DNA of 64,000 nucleotides from Terriglobales bacterium (GCA_025980765.1 JAICXB010000010.1:17645-81644); one strand, 5' to 3'; numbered from the stretch's first letter, positions 41,922 to 51,736 are shown. Made by a program: numbers and translations. Notes: generated by a model not told the origin, from the letters alone.

Positions 41922-42522
41922 GCAGCCGGCGGAAGAAGTTTTTCTCAACTTACCTTACGATTCGAAATTCCAGTCACTATATCTCGCCTACATTGTCGGT
42001 ACGAATGCGTTTGGGTTGGCGCCGCGAGCCACCTTGGAGTTGCCCACTGGCGCACGTCTGGATCGCATTCTCGCTCTGATTCAGAGTTGCCGGTATTCCA
42101 TCCACGACCTCTCTCGCGTACAACTTGACCGCAAAGTGCCTGCAACTCCCCGGTTCAATATGCCTTTCGAGCTGGGACTCGCAGTAGCTTACGAAAGATC
42201 GGGCCACGAACATCAATGGATGGTTTTCGAGCAGGTAAATCGCAGGATCATGAAATCGCTTTCGGACCTGAACGGCAACGACGTGTACATCCACGCAGGA
42301 AAAGTGGCAGGCGTTTTCTCCGAGTTGTGCAATGCCTTTGTCCGGAGCCGTCACCAGCCGACGGTTCCCCAAATGTGGAAAGTCTACCGCGAGTTGCGGC
42401 AGGCTCTTCCAAACATCCTGCGCGAAAGCGGCGCGCGCACTCTGTTTGAGGCTCGGGCATTTCGCGATCTCTGCGCCAGTGCGAGCACCCTGGCTGATCT
42501 CTATATTCTCGGAGAAGCCTGA
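41884..42522 (+). CDS. TIR/nucleoside-deoxyribosyltransferase-like protein
   Basis: 212 residues. The N-terminal half looks like a Rossmann-type TIR or 2-deoxyribosyltransferase fold: EVFLNLPYDSKFQSLYLAYI, ARLDRILALIQSCRYSIHDL with SRV, and RFNMPFELGLAVAYER, where the Glu in PFELG is at the place of the catalytic Glu of NAD-cleaving or deoxyribosyltransfer enzymes. The C-terminal half is helical. I know this as an uncharacterised widespread family; NAD-glycohydrolase or sensing roles are only an inference. It overlaps the HTH gene by 38 nt. It converges tail to tail with the BNR gene (no gap). Confidence 0.6.
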   Translation: MGKPSPVRQRKSKQPAEEVFLNLPYDSKFQSLYLAYIVGTNAFGLAPRATLELPTGARLDRILALIQSCRYSIHDLSRVQLDRKVPATPRFNMPFELGLAVAYERSGHEHQWMVFEQVNRRIMKSLSDLNGNDVYIHAGKVAGVFSELCNAFVRSRHQPTVPQMWKVYRELRQALPNILRESGARTLFEARAFRDLCASASTLADLYILGEA

Positions 42523-45500
42523 TTATGGTTGCGCGCCCGCCGCTGCGCTCGAAACACTCGTAGAAGTGCCCGGCAAGAACGGCACCTGGTACTTCTCGAT
42601 GAGGCTGTTGAAGGCCTGCACATCGGTGCTCTGCACCTGATGCCACGATGCCAGCAACTCTTGCAGTTTCCCATTCAGGGAATTGTAGACTTCGTACTGC
42701 TGCTTCGTCGGCGCGCCATCTGCGCTTTCCACGCTGCGGATGAAGGTATCGAACTTCTCGTTCAGCTCGTTGGGAAACGCCAGGTTCGCTTCCGATCCTT
42801 TCATGTTCACCTGGATCAGGCCCTCTTCGACTCCCATCATCTTGTTCGACAGGCTCTTTGCGGCGGCTACTACGGGCTGCAGGCGAGCATCGTTGCCGAA
42901 GCGCTTTTCCAGACGATCCAGATCGGCGTGGATTTCGCGAATCTGGTTCACCGCGGTATGCAGCTGGGAATTGCTCTCGTACACTTTCATTTCGAGTTCG
43001 GCCTGTTTTTCCAGGTCCTGCGGCGAGACTTTTACGCGCGGATCCAGCTTGATCTCCAGCGGCTGCGTAATCGTCTTGCCATTTACGATCAGCTTCACCT
43101 CGTAGCTTCCCGGCATGACCAGCGGACCGATCGGCCCAATATCGGAATAGAACGAATTAGGAATCTTCACCGGCGGCTCGTACCGCAGGTCCCAGGCATA
43201 GCGGTTCATTCCCGCCTTCACTGGAATGGTGGTGACCTCTTTCACCTGGTCGGGCCACTCCGGCGGCTGCTCATCTTCCTTCTTTTCGACGCTGGAGAGC
43301 GAGCGCACCAGCTTGCCCTGCGCATCGTAGATTTCGAGCTTCACTTCCTGCTTCGGCTCACTCGCGAAGTAGTAGTTGATGATTGCGCCAGCAGGCGGGT
43401 CCTGGCCAACGGGGCGGCGTGAGTCCACCTGCTCGGGATAATGGAGACGATACGCGACCTCCGGCTGATACAGGACGGCGTCGCTTGATGCCAGCTCCGG
43501 CGTGATCTGGCGCAGCGGAGTGATGTCGTCGAGCACCCAGAAAGAGCGGCCGTGCGTGGCGACGACCAAGTCATCATTCTTGACCGTCAGGTCGTGAATC
43601 GGCGTGGTCGGCAGATTCAACTGCAGCGGCTGCCAGTTCTGTCCGTCGTTGAAGGAGACGTAAACACCGGTCTCGGTCCCGGCAAAAAGCAATCCCTTGC
43701 GCTTGGGATCTTCGCGGACGGAATGCACGTATGCGCCTTCGGGAATTCCATTCGCGATCTCGGTCCATGATTTGCCGTAGTCACTGGTTTTGTAAATGTA
43801 CGGCTTGAAATCGTCGAGCTTGTGATCGTCAACTGCGACGTAAGCTGTGCCTTCGTCGAAGGGCGAAGCTTCGATGATGCTGATCATGCTCCACTCGGGA
43901 AGGCCTTTGGGGGTGACGTTTGTCCAGTGCGCGCCATCATCGCGAGTGACTTGTACCAGCCCATCGTCGGTCCCGGCCCACAGCAGGCCGCGCTTTTTCG
44001 GAGATTCCGCAAGGGCGAACACGGTGTCGTAATACTCCACGCTGGTGATGTCCTTCGTGAGTTCGCCGCCCGAGGGCTGCTGGCGCGACTTGTCGTTGCG
44101 GGTGAGGTCAGGACTGATTGTCTTCCAGCTCTGCCCGTGATCGTCGCTCTCAAAGACGTACTGTGCCGAGGTGTACATCGCATCGGGATCGTTGGGCGAG
44201 AGCATCACCGGCGCGGTCCACTGGAAGCGATACTTCAGGTCTTTCGCGCCTTCGCCGGAGGTGTCCTCCGGCCAAACCGAAACATCTTTCTCCTGTTCGG
44301 TGCGGTGATCGTAGCGTGTGATCGTCGCCGAGTCCGACCCGGCATAAACGATGTTGTGATCGCGCGGATCGGGGGCGATGTATCCGCTCTCGCCGCCGCC
44401 CACTGCATACCAATCGCGCATGGTGATCACGCCTTCGTCGTCGTAGCTGGCAATCCCGACCGTCGAATTGTCCTGCTGCGCGCCGTAAATGTAATACGGG
44501 AAATTGTTATCGGTGATCACGTGATAGAACTGCGCGGTCGGCTGATTCAGTTGTGAGGTCCAGGTCTTGCCGCCATCGGTGGAGATGGTCGCGCCGCCAT
44601 CATTGCCGTTAATCAGGCGTTCCGGATTTTCAGGATCGATCCACAGTCCGTGATGATCGCCATGAGGCGCCGGGAGCAGCGTGAAGGTGCGTCCGGCATC
44701 GGTCGAGCGATAAAGCCCGGTGTTGAGGATGTAGAGCGTGTCCGGCGCTTTGGGATCGGCGAAGACGTGGGTGAAATACCAGGCTCGCTGGCGAAAGCGT
44801 CCATCTTCGTTGGCCAATGTCCAAGTCTCGCCGGCATCGTCAGAGCGATAGAGACCTCCTGCCTTCGCTTCGATCAGGGCGTACACGCGGTTCGAATCGC
44901 CGCCCGAAACCGAAACGCCGATGCGTCCGAGAATGCCATCGGGAAGGCCATTGCCGCTGAGCCGCTTCCAGGTACTGCCACCGTCTTCTGATTTGTACAG
45001 GCCGCTACCGGGACCTCCGCTGTTCAGGCTGTACGGCGTGCGATACGCCTCCCACAACGCGGCATAGAGAATGTTCGAGTTGTTGGGATCGAAGACGACG
45101 TCGATCGCGCCAGTCTTGTCATCTTTGTACAGAACCTTGGTCCAGCTTTTGCCGCCGTCAGTAGTGCGAAAGACGCCGCGTTCCGTGTTTGGTCCGTAAG
45201 CATGGCCCAATGCCGCGACAAAAACGATGTCGGGATTCTTGGGATCGACAATGATGGCGCCGATGTGCTGCGAATCCTTAAGCCCGACATTCTTCCAGGA
45301 GATTCCGCCGTCGGTGGATTTGTATACGCCGTCACCGTAGGAAATGTTGCCGCGAATGCAGGCTTCGCCAGTGCCGACATAGATCACATTATGGTTGCTG
45401 CGTGAGACGTCGATCGCGCCAATCGAACTCACTGGATACTTGTCAAAGAGCGGCTTCCAGTTATCGCCGCCATCGGTGGTCTTCCACACTCCTCCGGCAA

Positions 45501-45756
45501 CGCCGCCGAAGTAGTAGACGTTCGGCTCGCCGGAAACGCCCTCAACTGCCAACACGCGGCCTCCGCGAAATGGGCCGACGAGCCGGTACTTCATGCCGGA
45601 GAACAATTTCTGGTTGTACTGCGGAGCGCCGGTGCCTGAGCTCTCAGAGATTGGTTTGGCAGCATTCTTCTTGGGCGCCTGCGCGGCCAGCGGCGCCGCG
45701 ATAAGCAGCGAAAGTGCGAGAACTGCAGGCAAGGGGACGCGGAAAGAGGAAAACAT
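42523..45756 (-). CDS. Secreted BNR/sortilin-like repeat protein (glycosyl hydrolase-like beta-propeller)
   Basis: 1077 residues from the ATG at 45756, where a clean signal peptide starts (MFSSFRVPLPAVLALSLLIA, cut near APLAAQA). The upstream frame to 45810 only adds a poor extension. The body is made of many BNR/Asp-box repeats of type SxDGGxTW (KTTDGGDNWKPL, KSTDGGISWKNV, RTTDGGKSWTKV, KSEDGGSTWKRL, STDGGKTWTS), forming one or two beta-propellers, then a helical C-terminal part (about 900-1060). Acidobacteria encode many such proteins, annotated as VPS10/sortilin or sialidase-like; no catalytic residues can be assigned. Secreted or periplasmic. Confidence 0.85.
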   Translation of the reverse strand: MFSSFRVPLPAVLALSLLIAAPLAAQAPKKNAAKPISESSGTGAPQYNQKLFSGMKYRLVGPFRGGRVLAVEGVSGEPNVYYFGGVAGGVWKTTDGGDNWKPLFDKYPVSSIGAIDVSRSNHNVIYVGTGEACIRGNISYGDGVYKSTDGGISWKNVGLKDSQHIGAIIVDPKNPDIVFVAALGHAYGPNTERGVFRTTDGGKSWTKVLYKDDKTGAIDVVFDPNNSNILYAALWEAYRTPYSLNSGGPGSGLYKSEDGGSTWKRLSGNGLPDGILGRIGVSVSGGDSNRVYALIEAKAGGLYRSDDAGETWTLANEDGRFRQRAWYFTHVFADPKAPDTLYILNTGLYRSTDAGRTFTLLPAPHGDHHGLWIDPENPERLINGNDGGATISTDGGKTWTSQLNQPTAQFYHVITDNNFPYYIYGAQQDNSTVGIASYDDEGVITMRDWYAVGGGESGYIAPDPRDHNIVYAGSDSATITRYDHRTEQEKDVSVWPEDTSGEGAKDLKYRFQWTAPVMLSPNDPDAMYTSAQYVFESDDHGQSWKTISPDLTRNDKSRQQPSGGELTKDITSVEYYDTVFALAESPKKRGLLWAGTDDGLVQVTRDDGAHWTNVTPKGLPEWSMISIIEASPFDEGTAYVAVDDHKLDDFKPYIYKTSDYGKSWTEIANGIPEGAYVHSVREDPKRKGLLFAGTETGVYVSFNDGQNWQPLQLNLPTTPIHDLTVKNDDLVVATHGRSFWVLDDITPLRQITPELASSDAVLYQPEVAYRLHYPEQVDSRRPVGQDPPAGAIINYYFASEPKQEVKLEIYDAQGKLVRSLSSVEKKEDEQPPEWPDQVKEVTTIPVKAGMNRYAWDLRYEPPVKIPNSFYSDIGPIGPLVMPGSYEVKLIVNGKTITQPLEIKLDPRVKVSPQDLEKQAELEMKVYESNSQLHTAVNQIREIHADLDRLEKRFGNDARLQPVVAAAKSLSNKMMGVEEGLIQVNMKGSEANLAFPNELNEKFDTFIRSVESADGAPTKQQYEVYNSLNGKLQELLASWHQVQSTDVQAFNSLIEKYQVPFLPGTSTSVSSAAAGAQP

Positions 45757-45938
45757 AGGCAACGCTCCGGAGTGATGTGAATGGAATGGGAAGTATACAA
45801 AAGCCCGCAAGCAAGAGGCGAGATCGGCACTCGCTCATTTGTGCCAAAAGGGGTGGCAAGGACACCCGCATCAACGTTGGTAACGTTGGTAATGGGGAAG
45901 GTAGCTCGTTTGCCGCCTAATCGGCACATAATCCGGCT

Positions 45939-47501
45939 ATGGATCAGACTTCCTCTGTCATCGCGGATTCTGAGCCGCTGATACAGCCGGCCAGCACGTG
46001 GGCGAGGATTTCCACGGACTGGAACGGCACCGAGTTCTACTTCCCGCCATTTCGCGATCCCAGGCGCGCGATGGTGCTGCTGGCCGTTACCGTGTGCTGG
46101 ACTGGAGTGGTGTACTTCCTCCTGCACTCGAAAGCGCCGCTGCTGTTTGCTGTGCTCTTCGGATTATGCGATCTGTTGCTGCTTCTGGGACTCGGGCAAA
46201 TGCTGTTCTCCAGCACCCGCATTCGCGTCGCCGCCGATGCGATCACCTGCCACAAGGCTCTTCTGGGAATTGCCCGAACGCAGGTGTTTCAAACCAGCGA
46301 AATTGAGAGCGTGCTTCCGGTGATGGCACGGCAACAGGCGAACAACGGCAGGATCTATTACTCACTCCGCCTGCGCACGCGAGACGGCCGCGAAACAAAT
46401 CTGGTCACGGGCATCGGCGATCGGCAGGAGGCGCGATGGCTAATTTCCCAAATTGAATCCAATGCCGGCCTGAAGCAGGACACGCACGTGGAGCTCGCTC
46501 CACTCACAGCCGCTGCAGATACGATGCAAAGGGTCCCACATCGTAAGACCTCGCCTGCCATCGCCGCTGCCATGTTTGCTTGTTGGCTGGCAATTGTCGC
46601 AGGCACTATGGTTCTTCCGCTCATCAGGAACTCGGGCGCGAAAACACGGGCGAGGAAATCGCGCAGTACATCGGCGCCTGCAGCAAGAGTCCTACCCAGG
46701 AAGTTCTCGCCATTGACTGACGCGGACTTGCCGCGCATCGCATCGTTGCAACCGCAGGACCAGGCGGAGGAACTGCTGGAGCGCAGCATTCAGCACGATG
46801 CGCGCGCGTTGACTCTGCTTGAAAGTCAAATGGGCGAGTACAAGGGAGTGGTGCGGAGTTCCCCGCGTATGGCGCAGTTGCTCAACCGTGCCGATATCTC
46901 CCGCGACCTGCGTGTGCGCGCCGCATTCATCGACCTGAACCTGGCCATGGATGGATGGGAGCGGGACGACAACGCCGCCGAGACTCTAATTGCGCGCGCG
47001 CGGAATGAAGGCAATCCGCAGACGCGCGCCTACGATGTTTACTACCTCGGCATGCTGGGCGGCCGCGGCGTAGAGACGCAACAGATCCATTCGGAGCTGC
47101 TCGGGTGGGCCCGCAACGATCCCGATGCCTACGTCCGCCAGTGGGCGACGGAGGGCATGCGCTTTCTTGGCACTGACGAGGCCATCAACGAGCTCTTCGA
47201 AATCTTTACGAGTGATGCGTCAGACACCGTGCGTGACCGCGCCGGCTGCAACGTCTCAGAATGCGGGATGTTCACCCGCAGGCAGCGTATGAGCATGGCG
47301 CCGAAGTTCATCGAACTAGCCGAGAACCCGGCGACGAATGCACAGATGCGCAGTTGGTGCTTCCTTGCGCTGAGCGAAATCACCGATGCTAGAGTTCAGC
47401 CCGATGCGAAAGCCTGGCGCAACTGGTATGAACAGCACGGCAAGGAAAAGATGGCCGAATTCGAGGCGTTACCGGAGTGGCAGGTGCGCGGCGACGAGTA
47501 G
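45939..47501 (+). CDS. Membrane protein with PH-like N-terminal part and HEAT-like C-terminal domain
   Basis: 520 residues; family not recognised. Two hydrophobic helices (about 45-90) lie before a beta-rich segment (about 90-165, SSTRIRVAADAITCHKALLG; LRLRTRDGRETNLVTGI) resembling a membrane-bound PH domain. A third helix is at about 200-222. The soluble C-terminus (about 250-510) shows alpha-helical repeats of HEAT type (DPDAYVRQWATEGMRFLGTD; SDTVRDRAGCNVSECGM). It may be a scaffold. The ATG at 45939 follows a one-sided tandem acgttggta repeat at about 45872-45893. YqeY follows after 46 nt. Confidence 0.7.
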   Translation: MDQTSSVIADSEPLIQPASTWARISTDWNGTEFYFPPFRDPRRAMVLLAVTVCWTGVVYFLLHSKAPLLFAVLFGLCDLLLLLGLGQMLFSSTRIRVAADAITCHKALLGIARTQVFQTSEIESVLPVMARQQANNGRIYYSLRLRTRDGRETNLVTGIGDRQEARWLISQIESNAGLKQDTHVELAPLTAAADTMQRVPHRKTSPAIAAAMFACWLAIVAGTMVLPLIRNSGAKTRARKSRSTSAPAARVLPRKFSPLTDADLPRIASLQPQDQAEELLERSIQHDARALTLLESQMGEYKGVVRSSPRMAQLLNRADISRDLRVRAAFIDLNLAMDGWERDDNAAETLIARARNEGNPQTRAYDVYYLGMLGGRGVETQQIHSELLGWARNDPDAYVRQWATEGMRFLGTDEAINELFEIFTSDASDTVRDRAGCNVSECGMFTRRQRMSMAPKFIELAENPATNAQMRSWCFLALSEITDARVQPDAKAWRNWYEQHGKEKMAEFEALPEWQVRGDE

Positions 47502-47547
47502 AATCCTGATTTCCTTCTATACTCAAAAGCAATCTTAGGAGCCGCCG

Positions 47548-48003
47548 TTGACCATCTCCGAACGCATTAATCAGGACATTGTGATCGCCATGAAGGCCCG
47601 CGACGAGCACCGTCTGGGCACGTTGCGCATGGTGAAGAGCGCACTGAAGAATAAAGAGATCGATAAGCGCGCGGCGCTCGACGATCAGGAGGCGATGGCG
47701 GTACTGAATACATTAATCAAGCAGCGCAAGGACTCCATTGAGCAGTTCAGCAAAGGCGGACGCCAGGAACTCGCCGACAAAGAAGCCGCGGAGATCGGCA
47801 TGATTGAAGCTTACTTGCCCAAAGCTGCGGGAGCCGACGAAATTGCGTCGGTTGTGCGCGAAGTAATCGCGGAGATGGGCTCGCCGACGATGAAGGACAT
47901 GGGCGCAGTGATGAAGAACGCTATGGCCAAATTCGCCGCCAGCGGCAGCCGAGTGGATGGGAAACTGGTGAGCGAGACGGTGAAGAGCCTGCTGGCTAAC
48001 TGA
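47548..48003 (+). CDS. GatB/YqeY domain protein
   Basis: 151 residues matching stand-alone YqeY: SERINQDIVIAMKARDEHRL, GTLRMVKSALKNKEIDK, LIKQRKDSIEQFSKGGRQEL and a C-terminal helical part (GAVMKNAMAKFAASGSRVDG). The fold equals the tail domain of GatB, which binds tRNA in the amidotransferase; the role of free YqeY is poorly defined. AGGAG lies exactly 6 nt before the TTG at 47548, which settles this unusual start. A TATACT box at 47517-47522 may be its promoter. Convergent with arginase; repeat A5 fills the gap. Confidence 0.93.
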   Translation: MTISERINQDIVIAMKARDEHRLGTLRMVKSALKNKEIDKRAALDDQEAMAVLNTLIKQRKDSIEQFSKGGRQELADKEAAEIGMIEAYLPKAAGADEIASVVREVIAEMGSPTMKDMGAVMKNAMAKFAASGSRVDGKLVSETVKSLLAN

Positions 48004-48012
48004 CGCATTCGC

Positions 48013-48093
48013 CAGATCGGGTCATCGGATGATCGGGTCATCGGATGATCTCACTTCGCCCGATGACCCGATGGCCAGATCACCCGATTTTGA
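48013..48093 (-). repeat. Family A word-hairpin, copy A5
   Basis: gatcgggtcatcggatgatc, repeated twice, on the left. On the right are cgcccgatgacccgatggcc and agatcacccgatttt. The right arm stops 3 nt before the arginase stop codon. Confidence 0.85.
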
Positions 48094-48095
48094 TT

Positions 48096-49046
48096 TCACA
48101 GAATCTTTTTCCCAAACGCCGACATCGTCAGTTCCACTGCCAGCATGGCAGTGCGATTGTGTTCGTCGATCACCGGATTGACTTCGACGATCTCAAAGCT
48201 GGTCATACGACCGTGATCGGCGATGATCTCCATGGCGAGATGCGCTTCGCGATAGGTCGCGCCGCCACGCACCGGAGTGCCCACGCCGGGCGCATCCTCG
48301 GGATCGATCCAATCCATGTCGAGTGAAACGTGATAGCCGGCAGTGCCGCGCCCGGCCGCGCGCAGGCCTTCTTCGATCACCGTGCGCATGCCGCGTTCAT
48401 CGATGTCGCGCATCGTGTACACCTCAGTGACGCCGGCGCGGCGAATGTTATCTTTCTCCGCCTGGTCGATATCGCGCACCCCGATGATGACCGTGTTCTC
48501 CGGCAGGACTTTGGGAGAAAAGTCGTAGATCTTTGACAGCTCATCGGGCCACAATCCGAGAATCGCGGCCAATGGCATGCCGTGCACGTTGCCGCTGGGT
48601 GAGCTTTCGGGCGTGTTGATGTCGCTGTGAGCGTCGATCCAGATCAGACCGATCTTCTGCCCTTGCCGGCGGTAGAACTCGGCAACTCCGCTCACGGTGC
48701 CTACGGCGATGGAATGGTCGCCGCCGAGGACCACAGGCGTCATTCCCTGTTCCAGCGCCTTCAAAACGAGGTCGGCTTCCTTGGCGCAGGTCGCGGTGAT
48801 CTCCTTGAGATACTTCGCGCGCGGATGTCCTTCCTTCTTAGTCTCGGCGATGGCCACCGAGACATTGCCGCCATCTTCGACGATATGTCCGAGTGCCTCA
48901 AGGCGGGCTTCGAGCCCGGCAACCCGCACGGCCGAGGGGCCCATATCAACGCCGCGCCGCGATTGTCCAAGGTCGAGCGGCACACCGATGACGCGGATCT
49001 TGCGGCCGGTGGCGGGAGTCTGCGGCTTTGATTTGATGTCGTTCAT
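48096..49046 (-). CDS. rocF: Arginase
   Basis: Manganese enzyme hydrolysing arginine to ornithine and urea. The 316 residues contain all metal-binding motifs: GGDHS (about 107-111), DAHSD (about 136-140) and SLDMDWIDP (about 241-249), plus GVPLDLGQSRRGVDMGPSAV at the N-terminus, typical of true arginases over agmatinases. ATG at 49046. Its upstream gap to asnS contains nested repeat families C and D. No urease genes lie in the window. Confidence 0.93.
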   Translation of the reverse strand: MNDIKSKPQTPATGRKIRVIGVPLDLGQSRRGVDMGPSAVRVAGLEARLEALGHIVEDGGNVSVAIAETKKEGHPRAKYLKEITATCAKEADLVLKALEQGMTPVVLGGDHSIAVGTVSGVAEFYRRQGQKIGLIWIDAHSDINTPESSPSGNVHGMPLAAILGLWPDELSKIYDFSPKVLPENTVIIGVRDIDQAEKDNIRRAGVTEVYTMRDIDERGMRTVIEEGLRAAGRGTAGYHVSLDMDWIDPEDAPGVGTPVRGGATYREAHLAMEIIADHGRMTSFEIVEVNPVIDEHNRTAMLAVELTMSAFGKKIL

Positions 49047-49052
49047 TTTTTG

Positions 49053-49240
49053 GCTGCTAGCTACTAGCTGTCAGCTACTAGCTAAACCAAAAGCAACACC
49101 GCGCACGGACGAGACGGATTGCACGGATTTTTTTCTTTCTGAGAAATGATCCATTCGATCCGTTGCATCCGTTTTATCCGTGTGAGTTTTTGGTTTTGAG
49201 GTTGATGTTGGCTAGCAACTAGGAGTAGCTAGCAGCTTAC
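49053..49240. repeat. Nested word-hairpin: family D3 (ctagctactagc) outside, family C3 (cggatt / aatccg) inside
   Basis: Outer arms: gctgctagctactagctgtc and agctactagct at 49053-49084, pairing with ggctagcaactaggagtagc and tagcagctta at 49210-49240. Inner arms: cacggacgagacggattgca plus cggatt (49104-49131), pairing with atccgttgcatccgttttat plus ccgtgtg (49158-49185). Together they make one long imperfect hairpin filling almost the whole arginase-asnS gap. Confidence 0.87.
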
Positions 49241-50583
49241 GGGTAGATCCGATGCAACATTCTGGGGAACGGGATTGTCTCGCGCACGTGCTCCAGGCCA
49301 CAGATCCAGGCTACCGCGCGTTCAATTCCCATTCCGAAACCTGAGTGCGGCACCCCTCCGAACTTGCGTAGATCCAGATACCACTTAAATGCCGATTCCG
49401 GCAGCCCATGCTCGTGAATGCGCTTGAGCAGCAGCTCGTACGATCCCATTCGTTGAGAACCGCCGATGATCTCGCCGTATCCCTCGGGTGCGAGCACATC
49501 CACACACAATGCCAGCTCCGGACGCTGCGGATCGGGCTCCATATAGAATGCCTTCACCGCTGCCGGATACCGATGCACCATCACTGGCCGGTCGAATTGG
49601 GAGGAGATGTACGTTTCATCGGGAGATCCGAAATCACCGCCCCGCTCGAATTTGGTTTCGAGCTTGCCTTCCGCGTGTCCCTTATGGAGGATCTCGACCG
49701 CTTCGTCATAGGTAATGCGTGGGAATGGAGGCTTGATGTTCTCCAGCTTGCTGACGTCGCGCTCGATCGTCTTCAGGTCGGCACGCCGTTTCTCCAGGCA
49801 ACGGGTAACGATAAAGGTGATGAACTCTTCTGCGAGGTGCATGAGGTCATCGAGAGTGGCATAGGCGACTTCGGGCTCTACCATCCAGAACTCGGTTAGA
49901 TGGCGCCGGGTCTTGGACTTTTCCGCGCGAAATGTCGGACCGAAGGAATAGACCTTGCCGAGTGCCATCGCGGTGGCCTCGATGTAAAGCTGTCCCGACT
50001 GCGTGAGATATGCCTGATCGTCAAAATAGTCGACTGGAAACAGCGTGCTGGTACCCTCACAGGCCGCGGGCGTCAGGATCGGCGGATCGGTGAGCGTGAA
50101 TCCGCGCTCATCAAAGAAATCGCGGGCAGCTTTGATAATTTCGGCGCGCGTGCGCAAGATGGCGGCTTGACGCGGAGTGCGCATCCAGAGATGGCGGTGC
50201 TCCATGAGGAAATCGACGCCATGCTCCTTCAGCGAGATCGGAAACGGCTCGCTGTCTGGCACGCGCTGCACGACTTGCACATCGCTGACATCAAGTTCGT
50301 AGCCGCCGGGCGCGCGTTTGTCGGCGCGAACTTTGCCGGTAACGATCACGCTGGATTCCTGCGTGAGATGCTTCACGGCATCGAACACTTCGGGTGAAAC
50401 CGCGCTCTTAGGAACGACTCCCTGGATGGTTCCAGTCCCATCGCGGAAAATGGGAAACAGCAACTTGCCGCTTTCGCGCAGATTGTAGAGCCATCCGCGC
50501 AGCGTGACGCTCTGCCCGTCATGCTTGCCGATTTCGGCAATGGTGGCTAGGGGAGCGGTTTTGGTTGGTGCTTGGATGTCCAT
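49237..50583 (-). CDS. asnS: Asparagine-tRNA ligase
   Basis: Class IIb synthetase of 448 residues. An OB-fold anticodon-binding domain comes first ([20 protein letters not shown]), then the class II catalytic core: motif 2 [20 protein letters not shown], and motif 3 [20 protein letters not shown] near the C-terminus. The C-terminal [10 protein letters not shown] is characteristic of AsnRS rather than AspRS. I prefer the ATG at 50583 over the TTG at 50598, since the extra five residues are not conserved. The stop codon touches the nested repeat D3/C3. Confidence 0.95.
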   Translation of the reverse strand: MDIQAPTKTAPLATIAEIGKHDGQSVTLRGWLYNLRESGKLLFPIFRDGTGTIQGVVPKSAVSPEVFDAVKHLTQESSVIVTGKVRADKRAPGGYELDVSDVQVVQRVPDSEPFPISLKEHGVDFLMEHRHLWMRTPRQAAILRTRAEIIKAARDFFDERGFTLTDPPILTPAACEGTSTLFPVDYFDDQAYLTQSGQLYIEATAMALGKVYSFGPTFRAEKSKTRRHLTEFWMVEPEVAYATLDDLMHLAEEFITFIVTRCLEKRRADLKTIERDVSKLENIKPPFPRITYDEAVEILHKGHAEGKLETKFERGGDFGSPDETYISSQFDRPVMVHRYPAAVKAFYMEPDPQRPELALCVDVLAPEGYGEIIGGSQRMGSYELLLKRIHEHGLPESAFKWYLDLRKFGGVPHSGFGMGIERAVAWICGLEHVRETIPFPRMLHRIYP

Positions 50584-50626
50584 AAAAATGTGGTGCAATC
50601 TTTAGGCCGCACTATTTTTCAAAACT

Positions 50627-50808
50627 GTCATCCTGAGCGCCGCAGGCGCGAAGGACGCCCTGCGAAATATCGGACCCAACTTCTGTTGCGAGGCTCTTCA
50701 ACCGCAAATCAGGTTTTCACGTATAGAGGCCGAAGAGCCCTACGTACTGCATTATCCCGTACGCATCGGCAGGAGGTCCTTCGGTCGCTGCCGCGGCCTC
50801 AGGATGCC
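50627..50808. repeat. Family G hairpin (catcctgagc...gaaggac / gtccttcg...ctcaggatg)
   Basis: Left arm 50627-50659 (gtcatcctgagcgccgcagg and on to gaaggacgcc); right arm about 50772-50808 (aggtccttcggtcgctgccg to ctcaggatg). About 110 nt of other sequence lies between. Located between asnS and the TIM-barrel isomerase gene; fills most of this 310-nt gap. Confidence 0.8.
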
Positions 50809-50893
50809 ACATGAAAACTGAGGCCCAACCGGCGGATCGTGCAATTCTCGCGGTGAGCTAAGGAATGTCGCTCCACGGCGCTGACTCGCATCT

Positions 50894-51736
50894 TCATCGT
50901 TCGACCTTGGCCGCACTCATTGCCTTCTCTAAATGCGAGAAGCTCTCACTCGCTCCCGCGGCAATCTCCTTCTGCGATTCTCCGCTGATTTCCAGCAGCA
51001 GAGGCGGAGTATTCGGAGCTGTGCGCAGCAGGGTCATTGCCTGTTCCCAGTCAATGTCGCCCTCGCCGATCCACAGGTGCTCATCGCGCAGCCCATGGTT
51101 GTCATGTAGATGCGTCGACCGGATGTTCGGCTTCATGCGCTCGAAGGTGCGCTCCACGCCCTCGTTCATATGAGCGTGTCCGACGTCAAAACAAAAACCG
51201 ACATCCTCAAAATGCGCGGTGTTCAGGATTTCCACCAGGCGATCGGGCGTGGTGATCTCATTACAAATGTTCTCCACCAGCACCGTCACTCCCAAGGGTT
51301 TGGCAAAGACGCGAAGATGTTCGAGCGCGGTGATGGCGAACTCCATCTTGCGCGGCTCCCATTTTTCATTCGCGATCCCGAGATGCTGAATGAGAAACCG
51401 GAACGGCGCCTGCTCGGCAAGTTCAATCGCGCGCTTCACTTCGTCCATGCTCTCGACGCGTTTGAGTTTTTCGTTGTCCACCAGGTTCACCGGCGGGGCC
51501 ATGTGCCGACCGTAGTCGGGCTCCATGTACATGGGCGCGTGCAGCGAATGCAGTTCCACCGGGTTGCCACTGAACCAGCTTGCGATCTCGCGCACCCGCC
51601 CGCGATCGGTGTAGTCGAAATGCTCCTTGGCGCAGAACACTTCGATGGCCTGGGCGCCGCCGCTGACCATGGCTTCCAGGTGGGCAACCTGGAGGCGCTC
51701 GCGTACACGCACGTGAGTGGACATCGCCCGCAACAT
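50894..51736 (-). CDS. Sugar phosphate isomerase/epimerase-like TIM-barrel protein
   Basis: 280 residues of the AP endonuclease 2/xylose-isomerase-like superfamily. Metal-binding pattern: HAPMY, LIQHLGIANEKW, VLVENICNE, CFDVGHAHM and HLHDNHGLRDEHLWIGEGD, with Glu/His/Asp spaced as in this family. It could act as an isomerase, epimerase or dehydratase of sugars or inositols; no substrate can be named. The ATG at 51736 overlaps the ggt stop by one base (tgatg), so the two are translationally coupled; ATG at 51724 is an alternative. Confidence 0.82.
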   Translation of the reverse strand: MLRAMSTHVRVRERLQVAHLEAMVSGGAQAIEVFCAKEHFDYTDRGRVREIASWFSGNPVELHSLHAPMYMEPDYGRHMAPPVNLVDNEKLKRVESMDEVKRAIELAEQAPFRFLIQHLGIANEKWEPRKMEFAITALEHLRVFAKPLGVTVLVENICNEITTPDRLVEILNTAHFEDVGFCFDVGHAHMNEGVERTFERMKPNIRSTHLHDNHGLRDEHLWIGEGDIDWEQAMTLLRTAPNTPPLLLEISGESQKEIAAGASESFSHLEKAMSAAKVER

